This document shows, one piece after another, positions 33,571 to 42,213 of a DNA stretch of 64,000 nucleotides. The stretch's first letter is position 1; every line of letters begins with the position of its first letter. This DNA is from Paraburkholderia saeva (GTDB taxonomy: Bacteria; Pseudomonadota; Gammaproteobacteria; Burkholderiales; Burkholderiaceae): positions 62,001-126,000 of the forward strand of contig NZ_CAJQZC010000013.1 in NCBI RefSeq assembly GCF_907164555.1. The letters are read 5' to 3'. Under the pieces are notes generated by a model that worked only from the letters and a program-made list of their open reading frames with translations, was not told the origin of the DNA and did not search any database. A program made the translations under genes and the position numbers.

Positions 33571-33833
33571 AGTCCGATCCCGTCGCCGTAGCATGGCGTC
33601 CCTCCGCGACAGACGCCGGCCGCCAGCCGCGATGTGACACGCCGGGAAACGCGGCCACGCTGGCGTTGGCAGGAATTGCCTGCTGAGTGGCAACTGCGCG
33701 GCGCGTTGCGTCGCTAGACTGGCTCTATAGGCATCATGCCTGCCGCGTGTAGATGCGATGCGCGAGCGAACTAACCCGGCGAACTGCAAAAAAGACGCGC
33801 CACGTCCTTTCCATTCAACACAGGAGTCTTCCC

Positions 33834-34124
33834 ATGCTGGAATTGCGACCCTCTTGCGAAGGCTGCGGCAAGTCGCTGCCGCCGGGCGCGACCGACGCGA
33901 TGGTCTGCACGTACGAATGTACGTTCTGCGAAGTGTGCGCGTTGAGCGTGCTACGCAACGTCTGTCCGAATTGCGGCGGCAACTTTCAGCTGCGGCCGAA
34001 TCGCCCGAAGGCGATGCTGGCAAAACATCCAGCACGCGCGGAGCGGCACGAAGCGAAGGTCGACGAGGCATCGCACGCGCGTTATCTCGACCGCTATCTC
34101 ACGACGCCACCGTCGGAGCGTTGA
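33834..34124 (+). CDS. DUF1272 protein (zinc-ribbon-like)
   Basis: A 96-residue protein with eight cysteines in metal-binding pairs (CEGCGKSL, CTYECTFCEVCA, CPNCGG), the DUF1272 signature beginning MLELRPSCEGC. Probably binds one or two zinc ions; function unknown. CAGGAG lies eight bases before ATG 33834. Confidence 0.88.
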   Translation: MLELRPSCEGCGKSLPPGATDAMVCTYECTFCEVCALSVLRNVCPNCGGNFQLRPNRPKAMLAKHPARAERHEAKVDEASHARYLDRYLTTPPSER

Positions 34125-34233
34125 CCGGCGCGGCGAATGTCGGACCGCGTAGCGCAATTGCGCTGCCAGCCGATTCCGATCCCTTCGAGTCCGCCGAAAA
34201 TTCGACCCGAATGCGCCGGATGAAGCTAAAAGC

Positions 34234-34437
34234 CTATTGCTCCTCCCTGGCGTCACGGCTACCGCCCGTGCCGCTAATCTCCTGCGACGCTGCGCGTAAC
34301 AGGCCGATATGGCGCCGGTAGTTGCGGCAACCGCTGCAGGTCGGCAGATGCACGCCAATGGCGATCCATTCGCCGGCTGTCAGCGGGCGGTCGAGCGCGT
34401 CGGACAGCAGTCGCGTGATGTGCTTACATTTGCCCAT
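34234..34437 (-). CDS. Small zinc-finger anti-sigma factor
   Basis: A 67-residue soluble protein with the anti-sigma zinc motif (CKHITRLLSDALDRPL, then HLPTCSGCRNYRRHI; Cys/His...Cys-x2-Cys). No membrane segment follows, so it is a cytoplasmic ZAS-type anti-sigma factor. ATG 34437 is six bases after GAGG and overlaps the sigma gene by 14 bases, indicating translational coupling. Confidence 0.82.
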   Translation of the reverse strand: MGKCKHITRLLSDALDRPLTAGEWIAIGVHLPTCSGCRNYRRHIGLLRAASQEISGTGGSRDAREEQ

Positions 34438-35032
34438 TGGCATCCTCGCTGGAAAAGCCTTTCTCGCTGAGGCAGGTGCGCAAGCGCAGACGCGCACGGT
34501 AGATGAGCACGCTGCAGTGATTTGCCGTCATCTGAAGCTCGGTGCAGATGTCGGCCGTCTCCAGTTCAAGGAACTCACGCATCATGAACACGCGCCCGAT
34601 GGTCTCCGGCAAATGGTCGAGGCAGATCTCGAACAGCGCCCAGAACTGCTGCTGCTGTAACGCGGTTTCGGGCGTCGGCCACGGTCGCGGTTTGGCCTGC
34701 GCCGACCAGTGTCCGTTCTCCTTGAACAGCTCCCGATCCAGCACAGATTCGTCGTCGAGCTCGGACTCCAGCGCCGAGAGGTTCACGGTTCGGTGCCGCG
34801 CGCGCAACGTGTCGACGAGCTTGTGACGCAGGATGCCAAACACCCAGGTCTTGTGGCCGGATTGGCCCTCGAAACGGTCGGCCTGTGTCCAGGCGGCGGC
34901 CAGCGCCTCCTGAACGGCATCTTCCGCCGCCGCTGCATCGCGAAGTTGCAGTCGGGCGAACCTCAGCAGGTCGCGGCGCAGTTGCGCCAGGTGGACCGGA
35001 TCGTCGAAAGCGGCGCGAGTCGGGGCGCTCAT
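34424..35032 (-). CDS. ECF RNA polymerase sigma factor
   Basis: A 202-residue ECF sigma factor: region 2 (LLRFARLQLRDAAAAEDAVQEAL, HKTWVFGILRHKLVDTLRAR), a longer-than-usual linker, and region 4 (LDHLPETIGRVFMMREFLEL, CTELQMTANHCSVLIYRAR). It is co-encoded with a zinc anti-sigma factor, a pairing common for redox or envelope stress. ATG 35032 (MSAPTRAAF) chosen; the upstream extension is Arg-rich. Confidence 0.9.
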   Translation of the reverse strand: MSAPTRAAFDDPVHLAQLRRDLLRFARLQLRDAAAAEDAVQEALAAAWTQADRFEGQSGHKTWVFGILRHKLVDTLRARHRTVNLSALESELDDESVLDRELFKENGHWSAQAKPRPWPTPETALQQQQFWALFEICLDHLPETIGRVFMMREFLELETADICTELQMTANHCSVLIYRARLRLRTCLSEKGFSSEDANGQM

Positions 35033-35527
35033 ACGTGGCGCTCCGGACGAATAACGTCGCTCGCGTGAACCCGGACGGGCGTGCACGCACACCCGGCGCC
35101 GGAGCGCGCCTCATTGGCGCGCGCGAGGCACGAGCGCAATCGTTGTCGGCTGGACGTCGGTGTGAATGCATGACGGCTGTTGTCGCGACCGGCGAGATCA
35201 ATCGTGTTCATGTGTACGTGTGCGATGACGGTTGGGTCCCCGGGGGGCTCAATTGCGGGACAGGCTCGGGAAGCCGCCCGACAGCATAACCGCACGAAGC
35301 GAACTCCGGCTCCGCTCACACCGCATTCTTTGATGACTGGAGCGGGCGCGCCCACCGTTCATTCTCCCGCACGGTTCCGTGCGGCGGGACGAGATTCGGC
35401 GAGTCGCGGGTCAGCGGCTCGGGTCCGGTCATCCCGTTCTGGTCGCGTGAAGGGCAGCTTTATGACAGCGGGCTTGCAAATGATTTTCGGGCCACATCCC
35501 CCGTCGCGTCGGGGATTTACGAAAGCG
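35033..35527. other. Noncoding region upstream of the sigma factor
   Basis: 495 bases with no supported gene. It should contain the sigma-operon promoter. A CCCC-rich inverted repeat (about 35501-35516) near the stop of the next gene may be its terminator, but it lacks a T-run. Confidence 0.35.
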
Positions 35528-35734
35528 TCATAGCTTGCCGCCCCCGTCGATTCCGCTCCCCTGACGCCACACCGCCTTGCCACGCTCCGAGAGTTCGCCG
35601 CTGCTATGCCGGGCATCGGCTTCCGTGCCCTTGACCGCCATGTCGCCGCCTGCCTGTTCCTGCGCTTTCTGTTCCTTGTGTTTGCGCGCCGCAACGGCTT
35701 CGTCGTGAGACCTGCCTGCGTAGTTCGATGTCAT
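35528..35734 (-). CDS. Small hydrophilic protein of unknown function
   Basis: A 68-residue, highly charged, probably disordered protein (MTSNYAGRSHDEAVAARKHK, C-terminus GIDGGGKL). A strong AAGGAG site precedes its ATG. The composition resembles small stress-associated or hydrophilin-like proteins, but I recognise no family. Confidence 0.65.
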   Translation of the reverse strand: MTSNYAGRSHDEAVAARKHKEQKAQEQAGGDMAVKGTEADARHSSGELSERGKAVWRQGSGIDGGGKL

Positions 35735-35907
35735 GTCCCTCTCCTTATGTAGAAATCACGGACCACAAAGGTTCGATGCCCTCGCGGCCGCCCGGGTTCA
35801 CTTTTATATGGCCCAACCCATCGGGAATGCGTTTCATCTTTACCGCATTTTTCCGGGCGGGAATAAATGCCGGGCACTTTCCTTGATGGACAAGGCTTGC
35901 CGCCCAC

Positions 35908-35968
35908 TTATCCACAAGGTTGTTCAACGAATCTGTGGATATCTCGAATGCGCAGCGAGTTATCCACC
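35908..35968. promoter_or_regulatory. Cluster of three DnaA boxes
   Basis: TTATCCACA at 35908-35916 (plus), TGTGGATAT at 35934-35942 (minus strand ATATCCACA) and TTATCCACC at 35960-35968 (plus), about 26 bases apart. They lie in the gap upstream of the FMN reductase gene, about 10 kb right of the iterons. Confidence 0.75.
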
Positions 35969-36073
35969 GCAGGCCATGGCACGGGCTTTCTGCCGGCGGC
36001 AACCCCGTTCACCTTCTATGATTGAGCATTCAGACCCTTTCGCGCATCGTGCGCTCCACCTGAGGAAATGAAC

Positions 36074-36631
36074 ATGGCCTATCACATCGCGGTTATCGTC
36101 GGCAGCTTGCGGCGGGATTCGACGAACAGACAGCTCGCCAAAGCACTGGTCTCGCTTGCGCCGGCCGATTTTTCGTTCGACTTTGTCGACATCGGCGGAT
36201 TGCCTTTGTACAGCCAGGATTACGACGCCGATTACCCGCCGGTAGCCCGCGAGTTCAAACAGAAGATCCAGGCGGCTGACGGCTTGCTGTTCATCACGCC
36301 CGAGTACAACCGGTCGATGCCCGGCGTCCTGAAAAACGCGCTCGACTGGGGTTCACGGCCGTGGGGAACCAGTGCCTGGGGCAACAAGCCGGGCGCCGTC
36401 GCGGGCACGTCGCCAGGGGCGACCGGCACGGCGCTCGCGCAGCAGCATCTGCGCAACGTGCTCGCTTATCTCGATGTCGCAACGCTCGGCCAGCCCGAGA
36501 TGTTCATCAAGCACAACGCCGCCGTGATCGACGAAAACGGCAAGATCCTCAACGACGACACCCGCAAATTCCTGCAGTCGTTTGTCGACCGGTACGTCGC
36601 GTGGGTCAAAACGCACGGTGGGACGCGCTAA
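36074..36631 (+). CDS. NADPH-dependent FMN reductase / quinone reductase
   Basis: A 185-residue flavodoxin-fold reductase: GSLRRDSTNRQLAKAL binds FMN phosphate, and TPEYNRSMPGVLKNALDWGSR is the family signature. ChrR/YieF-type enzymes reduce quinones or chromate with two electrons. ATG 36074 is six bases from GAGGAA; the ATG at 36068 is too close. Confidence 0.9.
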   Translation: MAYHIAVIVGSLRRDSTNRQLAKALVSLAPADFSFDFVDIGGLPLYSQDYDADYPPVAREFKQKIQAADGLLFITPEYNRSMPGVLKNALDWGSRPWGTSAWGNKPGAVAGTSPGATGTALAQQHLRNVLAYLDVATLGQPEMFIKHNAAVIDENGKILNDDTRKFLQSFVDRYVAWVKTHGGTR

Positions 36632-36676
36632 GGTTCCAGTTCACGGATCCATGCCACGCCGCGAGACTGCGCAGCG

Positions 36677-36708
36677 AAAAAAAGCGGCGCTTCCGGATGG
36701 AGCGCCGC
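36677..36708 (-). terminator. Terminator of the YflT-like gene
   Basis: GCGGCGCT/AGCGCCGC stem (36684-36691 and 36701-36708) with, on the minus strand, a run of seven T residues. It lies 50 bases past the stop at 36758. Confidence 0.8.
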
Positions 36709-36757
36709 GTGTCCCACTACACACAGGACATAACCTGCAGACTTAAGCCATCAAGGT

Positions 36758-38014
36758 TTAGACGTGATGGTGACCCGTCACGCGATCCCAGCCGTGACGC
36801 ACAGCCGCCTTGAAGCGTTCCCACGTATCGCCCTGAGCGCCGCGAGGCATCGTTTCCCAGTCGCGACGGGCTTCGGGTTCGATGTCGTCCCACTGGCGGT
36901 CCCGGTAACGGACGTCCTGACCCATCTTCGCCCCGTAGTGATAGGCGCCTGAATAGTCCTCGTAGCGCGCGCCTTCGGCCGCGTACTGTTCGTCGTAGTG
37001 GCCGCGGAAGTCCTCTTCATATTCGAGGAACTCGTCCGGCACCGGTGCACCAATACTGCCCGCCCCGACAGAGGGTGCGGCAGGCGCCATGTACGCGCCC
37101 GACCCCGGCACAGCACCCGTCGATACTGCCCGCGTCGCGTCGTCGTACGGCTCCGGCGTGTCATAGCTCGGAGGCGTGCCGCTCAACGGCGCGTGGTCGC
37201 GCGCTTCGACGCGTAACGGGTCGGCACCGCCCAACGGGTGGAGCGGATCGACGCGCGGCGGATCAATCTCCCGCGTTGGGTCGCGCCTCGGTTCACGTGC
37301 CGTTTGCGATCCACGTAGCGGCTCAGGGCGGGATTCCATTGCACGTGCGCGCTCCATCGACTCCCTTCGCGCCGTTTCCACTTCGACGTCGCGCGGGCGG
37401 GCCAGCGGGTCGGCCTGGCCGAGCGGATCCAGCATCGGTCGTTCGGCTGCCGCAGGCGCCTGCGGAACGGGCTCACGCAGGGGGCGCGTCGTGGCCGGAT
37501 AGTCCGCAGACGCAGACGAAACCGGCGGCACGGGCGAAAGCGGCGGCGGCACCGCGCCTGCCGCCCCGACGCCGAGTTCGTCGAGCATCGACTGGTCGCG
37601 CATCCCCGCCGTATCCATCATCGGCGAATCCCAGGCGGGCGCACGCTCGCCGATATCGATCGCGCCGAGTTTCGCCAGCGTGCGTTCAGCGAGTTCGGCA
37701 TGTGACTCGCTTGCAGCGTTTACGCAGACAAGCACCGCGCCGCGACGTACCGCATCGGTGTAACGGGCGGTCGTTGCGGGGTCCGCCGGGCGCGGTCCCG
37801 AAGCGAAGAGGCTTGAGAGGAACCGCTCGATGTTGGCCATGAAACCGTGGCCGGCGTCGGGATCCGCGGCTGGATCGATGTCGGCCCCGGACGGCGGGAC
37901 CGGATTGGCCTGCAGTTCGATGTCTGTGCGGGCGAAGCCGGTTTGCACGAGCGTGTCGCGCGCGGCTTCGGCCTGGGTATAGGTGTCGAATAATCCGATC
38001 ACGGTGTGTCGCAT
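36758..38014 (-). CDS. YflT-like stress protein with long low-complexity region
   Basis: A 418-residue protein. Residues about 1-125 form a YflT-type general-stress domain (VIGLFDTYTQAEAARDTLVQ, TGFARTDIEL, RRGAVLVCVNAASESHAELA). The middle 200 residues are Pro/Ala/Asp/Arg-rich with imperfect repeats such as LDPLGQADPLARP and DPLHPLGGADPLRV. The C-terminal 80 residues are conserved-looking and rich in Tyr, Trp and Asp (YEDYSGAYHYGAKMGQDVRY). Function unknown; probably cytoplasmic. Confidence 0.75.
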   Translation of the reverse strand: MRHTVIGLFDTYTQAEAARDTLVQTGFARTDIELQANPVPPSGADIDPAADPDAGHGFMANIERFLSSLFASGPRPADPATTARYTDAVRRGAVLVCVNAASESHAELAERTLAKLGAIDIGERAPAWDSPMMDTAGMRDQSMLDELGVGAAGAVPPPLSPVPPVSSASADYPATTRPLREPVPQAPAAAERPMLDPLGQADPLARPRDVEVETARRESMERARAMESRPEPLRGSQTAREPRRDPTREIDPPRVDPLHPLGGADPLRVEARDHAPLSGTPPSYDTPEPYDDATRAVSTGAVPGSGAYMAPAAPSVGAGSIGAPVPDEFLEYEEDFRGHYDEQYAAEGARYEDYSGAYHYGAKMGQDVRYRDRQWDDIEPEARRDWETMPRGAQGDTWERFKAAVRHGWDRVTGHHHV

Positions 38015-38259
38015 GGTTGCCTCCCTTCGCTTTTACGGGACCGCTCCGGTGAGCCGGGGCGTGCGACGCGTGGCGCGCCGCTGTCCAATCATCGGAGGTA
38101 GCGCAACGATCATGCCGGGTCGGCAAAAGTCCCGGTGGGAAAGGGCACGCAGAGGATCACGAAGGGTGGCGGGTCGTCATCCGCCTGCAACGCTGGCGCG
38201 TTTTTTACATCCGCAGCGTAATTAGCACTGCGCAAAACATGGCGGCCGTGCGGCGGGGA

Positions 38260-40524
38260 TCATGCGGCAGGATGCGCAGAGGAGAGCGTGTCCTGAATGG
38301 TCTGCAGAATCTTGTCGAGCAGCGCGATGTCGAACGGTTTCGACAGCACGCGCACGTCGACGTGACGCGCGCGCTCCAGTTCTTCGGCGTAACCGGTCAC
38401 GAGAATGACCGGCAGCTTCGTCTCAAACGCGAGTAGGGCTTCGGCGAGGTCGATACCGTTCATCGCGCCCGGCATGTGGATGTCCGAAATGACGAGATCG
38501 AACGGCAGCGATGCGCCGGTGCGCAATGTTTTCGCATGCGCCTCGCCGAGGAGTCGCATCGCGGCATCGGCGTTGAAGACGCAGGTGATCTCGTGTCCCA
38601 TCATCTGCAGCAGGGCTTCGGTGCCGGCGGAAACTTCTTCGTTATCCTCGACGAGCAGAATCCGTAACCCCTGACGCACCGCAGCGGGGTGTTGCGTACC
38701 GGATTCCGCAGCGCGCGCGATCTGCGGCACCGCCTCGGCGCGCGGCAGGTACAGACGCACCGAGGTGCCCGCGCCGATCGCGCTGTCGATAGCGGCGAGG
38801 CCGCCGGAGCGCTCGCAGAACGCAAACACCTGCGGTAGCCCGAGCCCCGTCCCCATGCCTTTTGGCTTGGTCGTGAAGAGCGGTTCGAAGGCGCGCGCCA
38901 GCACTTCCGGTGGCATGCCGATGCCCGTGTCTTCGAGGGAAATCTGCACGAAGTCGCCCGTGAGGGGAAAGCCGTCGTCGTGCCGGAACGCGACGTTGCC
39001 CGCACGGACGGTGAAGCGGCCGCCGCCCGGCATCGCGTCGCGTGCATTGACGGCGACGTTGATGAGCGCGAGTTCGAGTTCGGCAACATCGACGCGCGTA
39101 GGCCAGACACCCGCGTTCACGTCGACGACGAGCGCGACCTTCGCGCCGAGCGATGCGGTCAGCAGTTCGCGGCAGCCCGGCAGCCAGTGTTCCACGGCGA
39201 TGGTTTCGTTGCGCAACGGCTGCTTGCGGGCGACGCCGAGCAGTTGCCGCGTCAGCGACTGGCCGCTCTTCAGTGCACGCTCGATGGCGGACAGTTCGCG
39301 ATCGAGCCCGGGCGCGCCGCGCCGTCGCGCGATCTGCACATTGGTCGACACGATCATCAGCAGGTTGTTGAAATCGTGCGCGACGCTGCCGACCAGATTG
39401 CCGAGCGCCTCCATCTTGCGCGACTGCCGGTACGCCGATTCGATCGAACGGCGCATCGACGCTTCCGCCTGCCAGCGCTCCCACGCTTCCTCTTCCGCGC
39501 TGAGGCGCTTGAGCGAAAGCCAGATCACGCCCCACAGCACGATCGAGGGCGTGAACATCGAGAGAATCAGCAGGCTCAGATGGCGATACCAGCCTGCCCA
39601 GATCGCCGACGTGCGATAGCCGCACGATACGTACACCGGATACGAACCGATGCGGCGGAACGCGAGGATCACGCCGTCGCCGTCCGCGCCGCGCATCTTG
39701 ACGACGCCTGCGCGCCGGCCTTCCGCGAGCGCATCCGTGAAAGGCGTGCGCGGCTGCGCAAGCGCGGGCTCGCGCGGCCGTTGCGGATATTGTGCGAGCG
39801 CGGCGCCGTCGGCGCGGGTGAGGCCGAGCGTCATCGGCGCATCTTCCCCGCCGAGCAGCTCGCGGTAGAACGCGTTGAAGTAATTCGGCCGCAGTGCCAC
39901 CGAGACGACGCCCGCAAATGCGCCGCTGGTGTCGTGACGCGCGACGCCGGTGTTGAACACCATTTCACCCGCGACATGGCCGATCATCACCTTCGAGACG
40001 TGTTCCAGCACCTTGTTGTCGCGCACGCCGGTGAAATCCTCGCGGCCCGCGATCGAAACGGCCGGCGCCGGAAAGAACCGGCTGCTCACCAGCAACTCGC
40101 CCGTGCGGTTGAAGATCGACACAGCCGCAACCTGCGGGTATCCGCCGCCCATCGTGCGCAGCTTCTCGTGAATGTCCTCTTCGCGATCGCGGATGCCCGC
40201 GTCGTCGAGTCCGTTCACGAGATCGACGACGCGCGCGTCGAGCGCCTCGTTCATGTCGAAGACTTTCAGCGCGTGCTCTTCGGCGACGCGCACGGTACGC
40301 AGCGTGACATCGGTCGCATCGGATTCGCGCGCCTTCAGATCGCTCCATGCCATCGTCGCCACGTAGATGCACGGCAGCACGACGGCCGCAATGAGAAGCG
40401 CGATCAGCGTCAGGCGCCGCATCGCGAAATGATGTTCGGGAGGCGCAGCCGGAAACAGGGGTTCGTCTTGCCGGCTGGCAGGCGCGCGGCTCGCCCGGGG
40501 CAGGTCGGGCCGTTCAGGGTTCAT
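38260..40524 (-). CDS. Membrane hybrid histidine kinase with C-terminal receiver
   Basis: A 754-residue hybrid kinase: first membrane helix at about 25-47, a periplasmic Cache-like sensor to about 300, a second helix (LSLLILSMFTPSIVLWGVIW), HisKA with SVAHDFNNLL as the phospho-acceptor site, a HATPase with N-box NVAVNARDAMPGG and G-boxes DTGIGMPPE and GMGTGLGLPQV, then a receiver (LVEDNEEVSA, SDIHMPG). ATG 40524 is used; a GTG at 40560 is possible, and neither has a clear ribosome site. Confidence 0.87.
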   Translation of the reverse strand: MNPERPDLPRASRAPASRQDEPLFPAAPPEHHFAMRRLTLIALLIAAVVLPCIYVATMAWSDLKARESDATDVTLRTVRVAEEHALKVFDMNEALDARVVDLVNGLDDAGIRDREEDIHEKLRTMGGGYPQVAAVSIFNRTGELLVSSRFFPAPAVSIAGREDFTGVRDNKVLEHVSKVMIGHVAGEMVFNTGVARHDTSGAFAGVVSVALRPNYFNAFYRELLGGEDAPMTLGLTRADGAALAQYPQRPREPALAQPRTPFTDALAEGRRAGVVKMRGADGDGVILAFRRIGSYPVYVSCGYRTSAIWAGWYRHLSLLILSMFTPSIVLWGVIWLSLKRLSAEEEAWERWQAEASMRRSIESAYRQSRKMEALGNLVGSVAHDFNNLLMIVSTNVQIARRRGAPGLDRELSAIERALKSGQSLTRQLLGVARKQPLRNETIAVEHWLPGCRELLTASLGAKVALVVDVNAGVWPTRVDVAELELALINVAVNARDAMPGGGRFTVRAGNVAFRHDDGFPLTGDFVQISLEDTGIGMPPEVLARAFEPLFTTKPKGMGTGLGLPQVFAFCERSGGLAAIDSAIGAGTSVRLYLPRAEAVPQIARAAESGTQHPAAVRQGLRILLVEDNEEVSAGTEALLQMMGHEITCVFNADAAMRLLGEAHAKTLRTGASLPFDLVISDIHMPGAMNGIDLAEALLAFETKLPVILVTGYAEELERARHVDVRVLSKPFDIALLDKILQTIQDTLSSAHPAA

Positions 40525-41228
40525 CGTCGTCAGGCTGGAAACGTCGGAAAACAGGGACACCGTGTGCCGACATCATAAACGAGAAGAACGTCAGCCCCGG
40601 ATTGCGCCCTGCACAATGAAAAGGGCTTTCCCGCTCATACCGGGTTTCGAGCGATTTTTTCGCGAGGTGGCCCCAATCAGCGACGAATCCAGAAGCGCAA
40701 ACGTACACAAAAGTATAAATGTAGGACTATTTGCCGATTCAGGGGAATATTTATGCCGTGCAAAGTGATTGTTGGGTGGATTTCGTCAAGTCATCCGATT
40801 TTGACGCGTTGCTTTTTCGCGGAATTAATTCAAGAATCATTCCTACGACAATTAATGCGTCCGCCATGACCGGACGTATCTGCCGCGGGGCTCGTCCAGA
40901 CAGTGCGTTACATGCCTGCCGGGGCCGTCCGCGGATGCGGGCGCGGGGGCACCAGGTCTCAGGTCGAGAGGTTGTCTACTTCTGCGCTGTTTACGTACGG
41001 GGTAGGCTTGCACCATGTCGGATTCTGGCGTCGTCTTTCGCGTTCACGCACCTTGCCGTGCGAGCGCCTGCTTTCCGCACGCCGCGCTTCGCGGCGCGGC
41101 GGAGTCACCTTCGTACGATCCCTTTTCAGCCTGTTTACCCGCATGGCCGGTCCAGCGGCTCAAGAACGGCGTCACGCTGCCGTTAACCCGATTGAGCCTA
41201 TAACGTCTTTTGACTGCCTACCGCCGCC
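40525..41228. other. Noncoding region between hybrid kinase and response regulator
   Basis: About 700 bases without a supported gene. The stretch 40690-40870 is noticeably AT-richer than its surroundings and should hold the divergent promoters; short frames here have no ribosome sites or family features. Confidence 0.4.
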
Positions 41229-41597
41229 ATGTCCTTGCCTATTGTGATTGCCGACGATTCCCTGCTGGCCCGCAAGGTGCTGACCAAAGCCCTGCCGCAG
41301 GACTGGGACGTCGATATCGCCTACGCATCGAACGGCGTCGAGGCGCTCGAGCTGTACCGGGCGGGCAAGGCTTCCGTCATGTTCCTCGATCTGACGATGC
41401 CCGACATGACGGGCTTTCAGGTGCTCGAAGCGCTGCAGCACGAGGATCTGAATACGTTTGTGATCGTCGTGTCCGCCGATGTTCAGCCGATGGCGCAGGC
41501 GCGGGTGCGCACGCTCGGCGCCATTGCATTCGTTGCCAAGCCGGTGACGCCCGAGGCGGTACTGCCCATCCTCAAGGAGTACGGGTTGTATGTCTGA
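41229..41597 (+). CDS. Single-domain response regulator (CheY-like)
   Basis: A 122-residue receiver with acidic pocket ADDS (Asp9, Asp10), phospho-acceptor Asp54 (MFLDLTMPDM) and the conserved lysine in VAKPVTPEA. No output domain. It overlaps the CheC gene by 8 bases, so its phosphate is the obvious CheC substrate. Confidence 0.92.
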   Translation: MSLPIVIADDSLLARKVLTKALPQDWDVDIAYASNGVEALELYRAGKASVMFLDLTMPDMTGFQVLEALQHEDLNTFVIVVSADVQPMAQARVRTLGAIAFVAKPVTPEAVLPILKEYGLYV

Positions 41598-42213
41598 GCC
41601 AGCCCTGAACGAAGACCAGCGCGACGCGCTGCAGGAGGTCGCCAACCTCGCCATGGGTCAGGCCGCGACCCGTCTCGCGACGCTGCTCGATACGTTTATC
41701 GAGTTGTCGGTGCCGCGCGTGCGCGTGGTCGATGTGTGCGAGGCCGCCGCCGCGCTGCGCGAGATGACGGGCATCAACGAGGCCGTCACCGCGGTGCGTC
41801 AGGGCTTTCGCTCCGACATCAAGGGTGAGGCGCTGGTGATCTGCCGTAGCGGCAGCATCGCGCAACTGTGTGCGCTCGTGAACGACCCGTACGTCGGCTC
41901 GGCGTACGACAGCATTTCGCAGGAAGAGCTGATTTACGACGTGGCGAACGTGCTGACGGGCGCCTGTGTGTCGTGCATTCTCGACCAGCTGGGCCGCACG
42001 CCGGTGTTTTCGGCGCCGGGACTGCTGGGCGCATCCATGTCGCTCGACGACGTGTTCCAGCCGAAGGTGCTCGCATGGGAAGTCGCGCTGCTGGTCGAAG
42101 TGAATTTCGCGCTGGAAGACCAGAGCTTTCGCGCCCACCTGGTGATGCTGATGGCCGAAGAGTCGATCCGTCACATGAATGAGGCGCTCGATGCGCTGCT
42201 GTCCAGCCTATGA
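41590..42213 (+). CDS. cheC: CheC-type phosphatase
   Basis: A 207-residue CheC/CheX-fold protein with both phosphatase helices: LQEVANLAMGQAATRL and EELIYDVANVLTGACVSC, each keeping the E-xx-N core. CheC hydrolyses phospho-aspartate on CheY-like receivers. It is flanked and overlapped by a receiver gene and a diguanylate cyclase gene (4-base overlap), with no chemotaxis receptor or CheA near. Confidence 0.87.
   Translation: MSEPALNEDQRDALQEVANLAMGQAATRLATLLDTFIELSVPRVRVVDVCEAAAALREMTGINEAVTAVRQGFRSDIKGEALVICRSGSIAQLCALVNDPYVGSAYDSISQEELIYDVANVLTGACVSCILDQLGRTPVFSAPGLLGASMSLDDVFQPKVLAWEVALLVEVNFALEDQSFRAHLVMLMAEESIRHMNEALDALLSSL

Noticed and set aside
38980..40578. Open frame of 532 codons opposite the hybrid kinase
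   Set aside because: Shadow of the kinase gene; Arg-rich composition without domains.
40731..41186. Possible gene upstream of the response regulator
   Set aside because: No ribosome site, no family features, and Arg/Pro-rich after the first third, as expected of noncoding GC-rich sequence.
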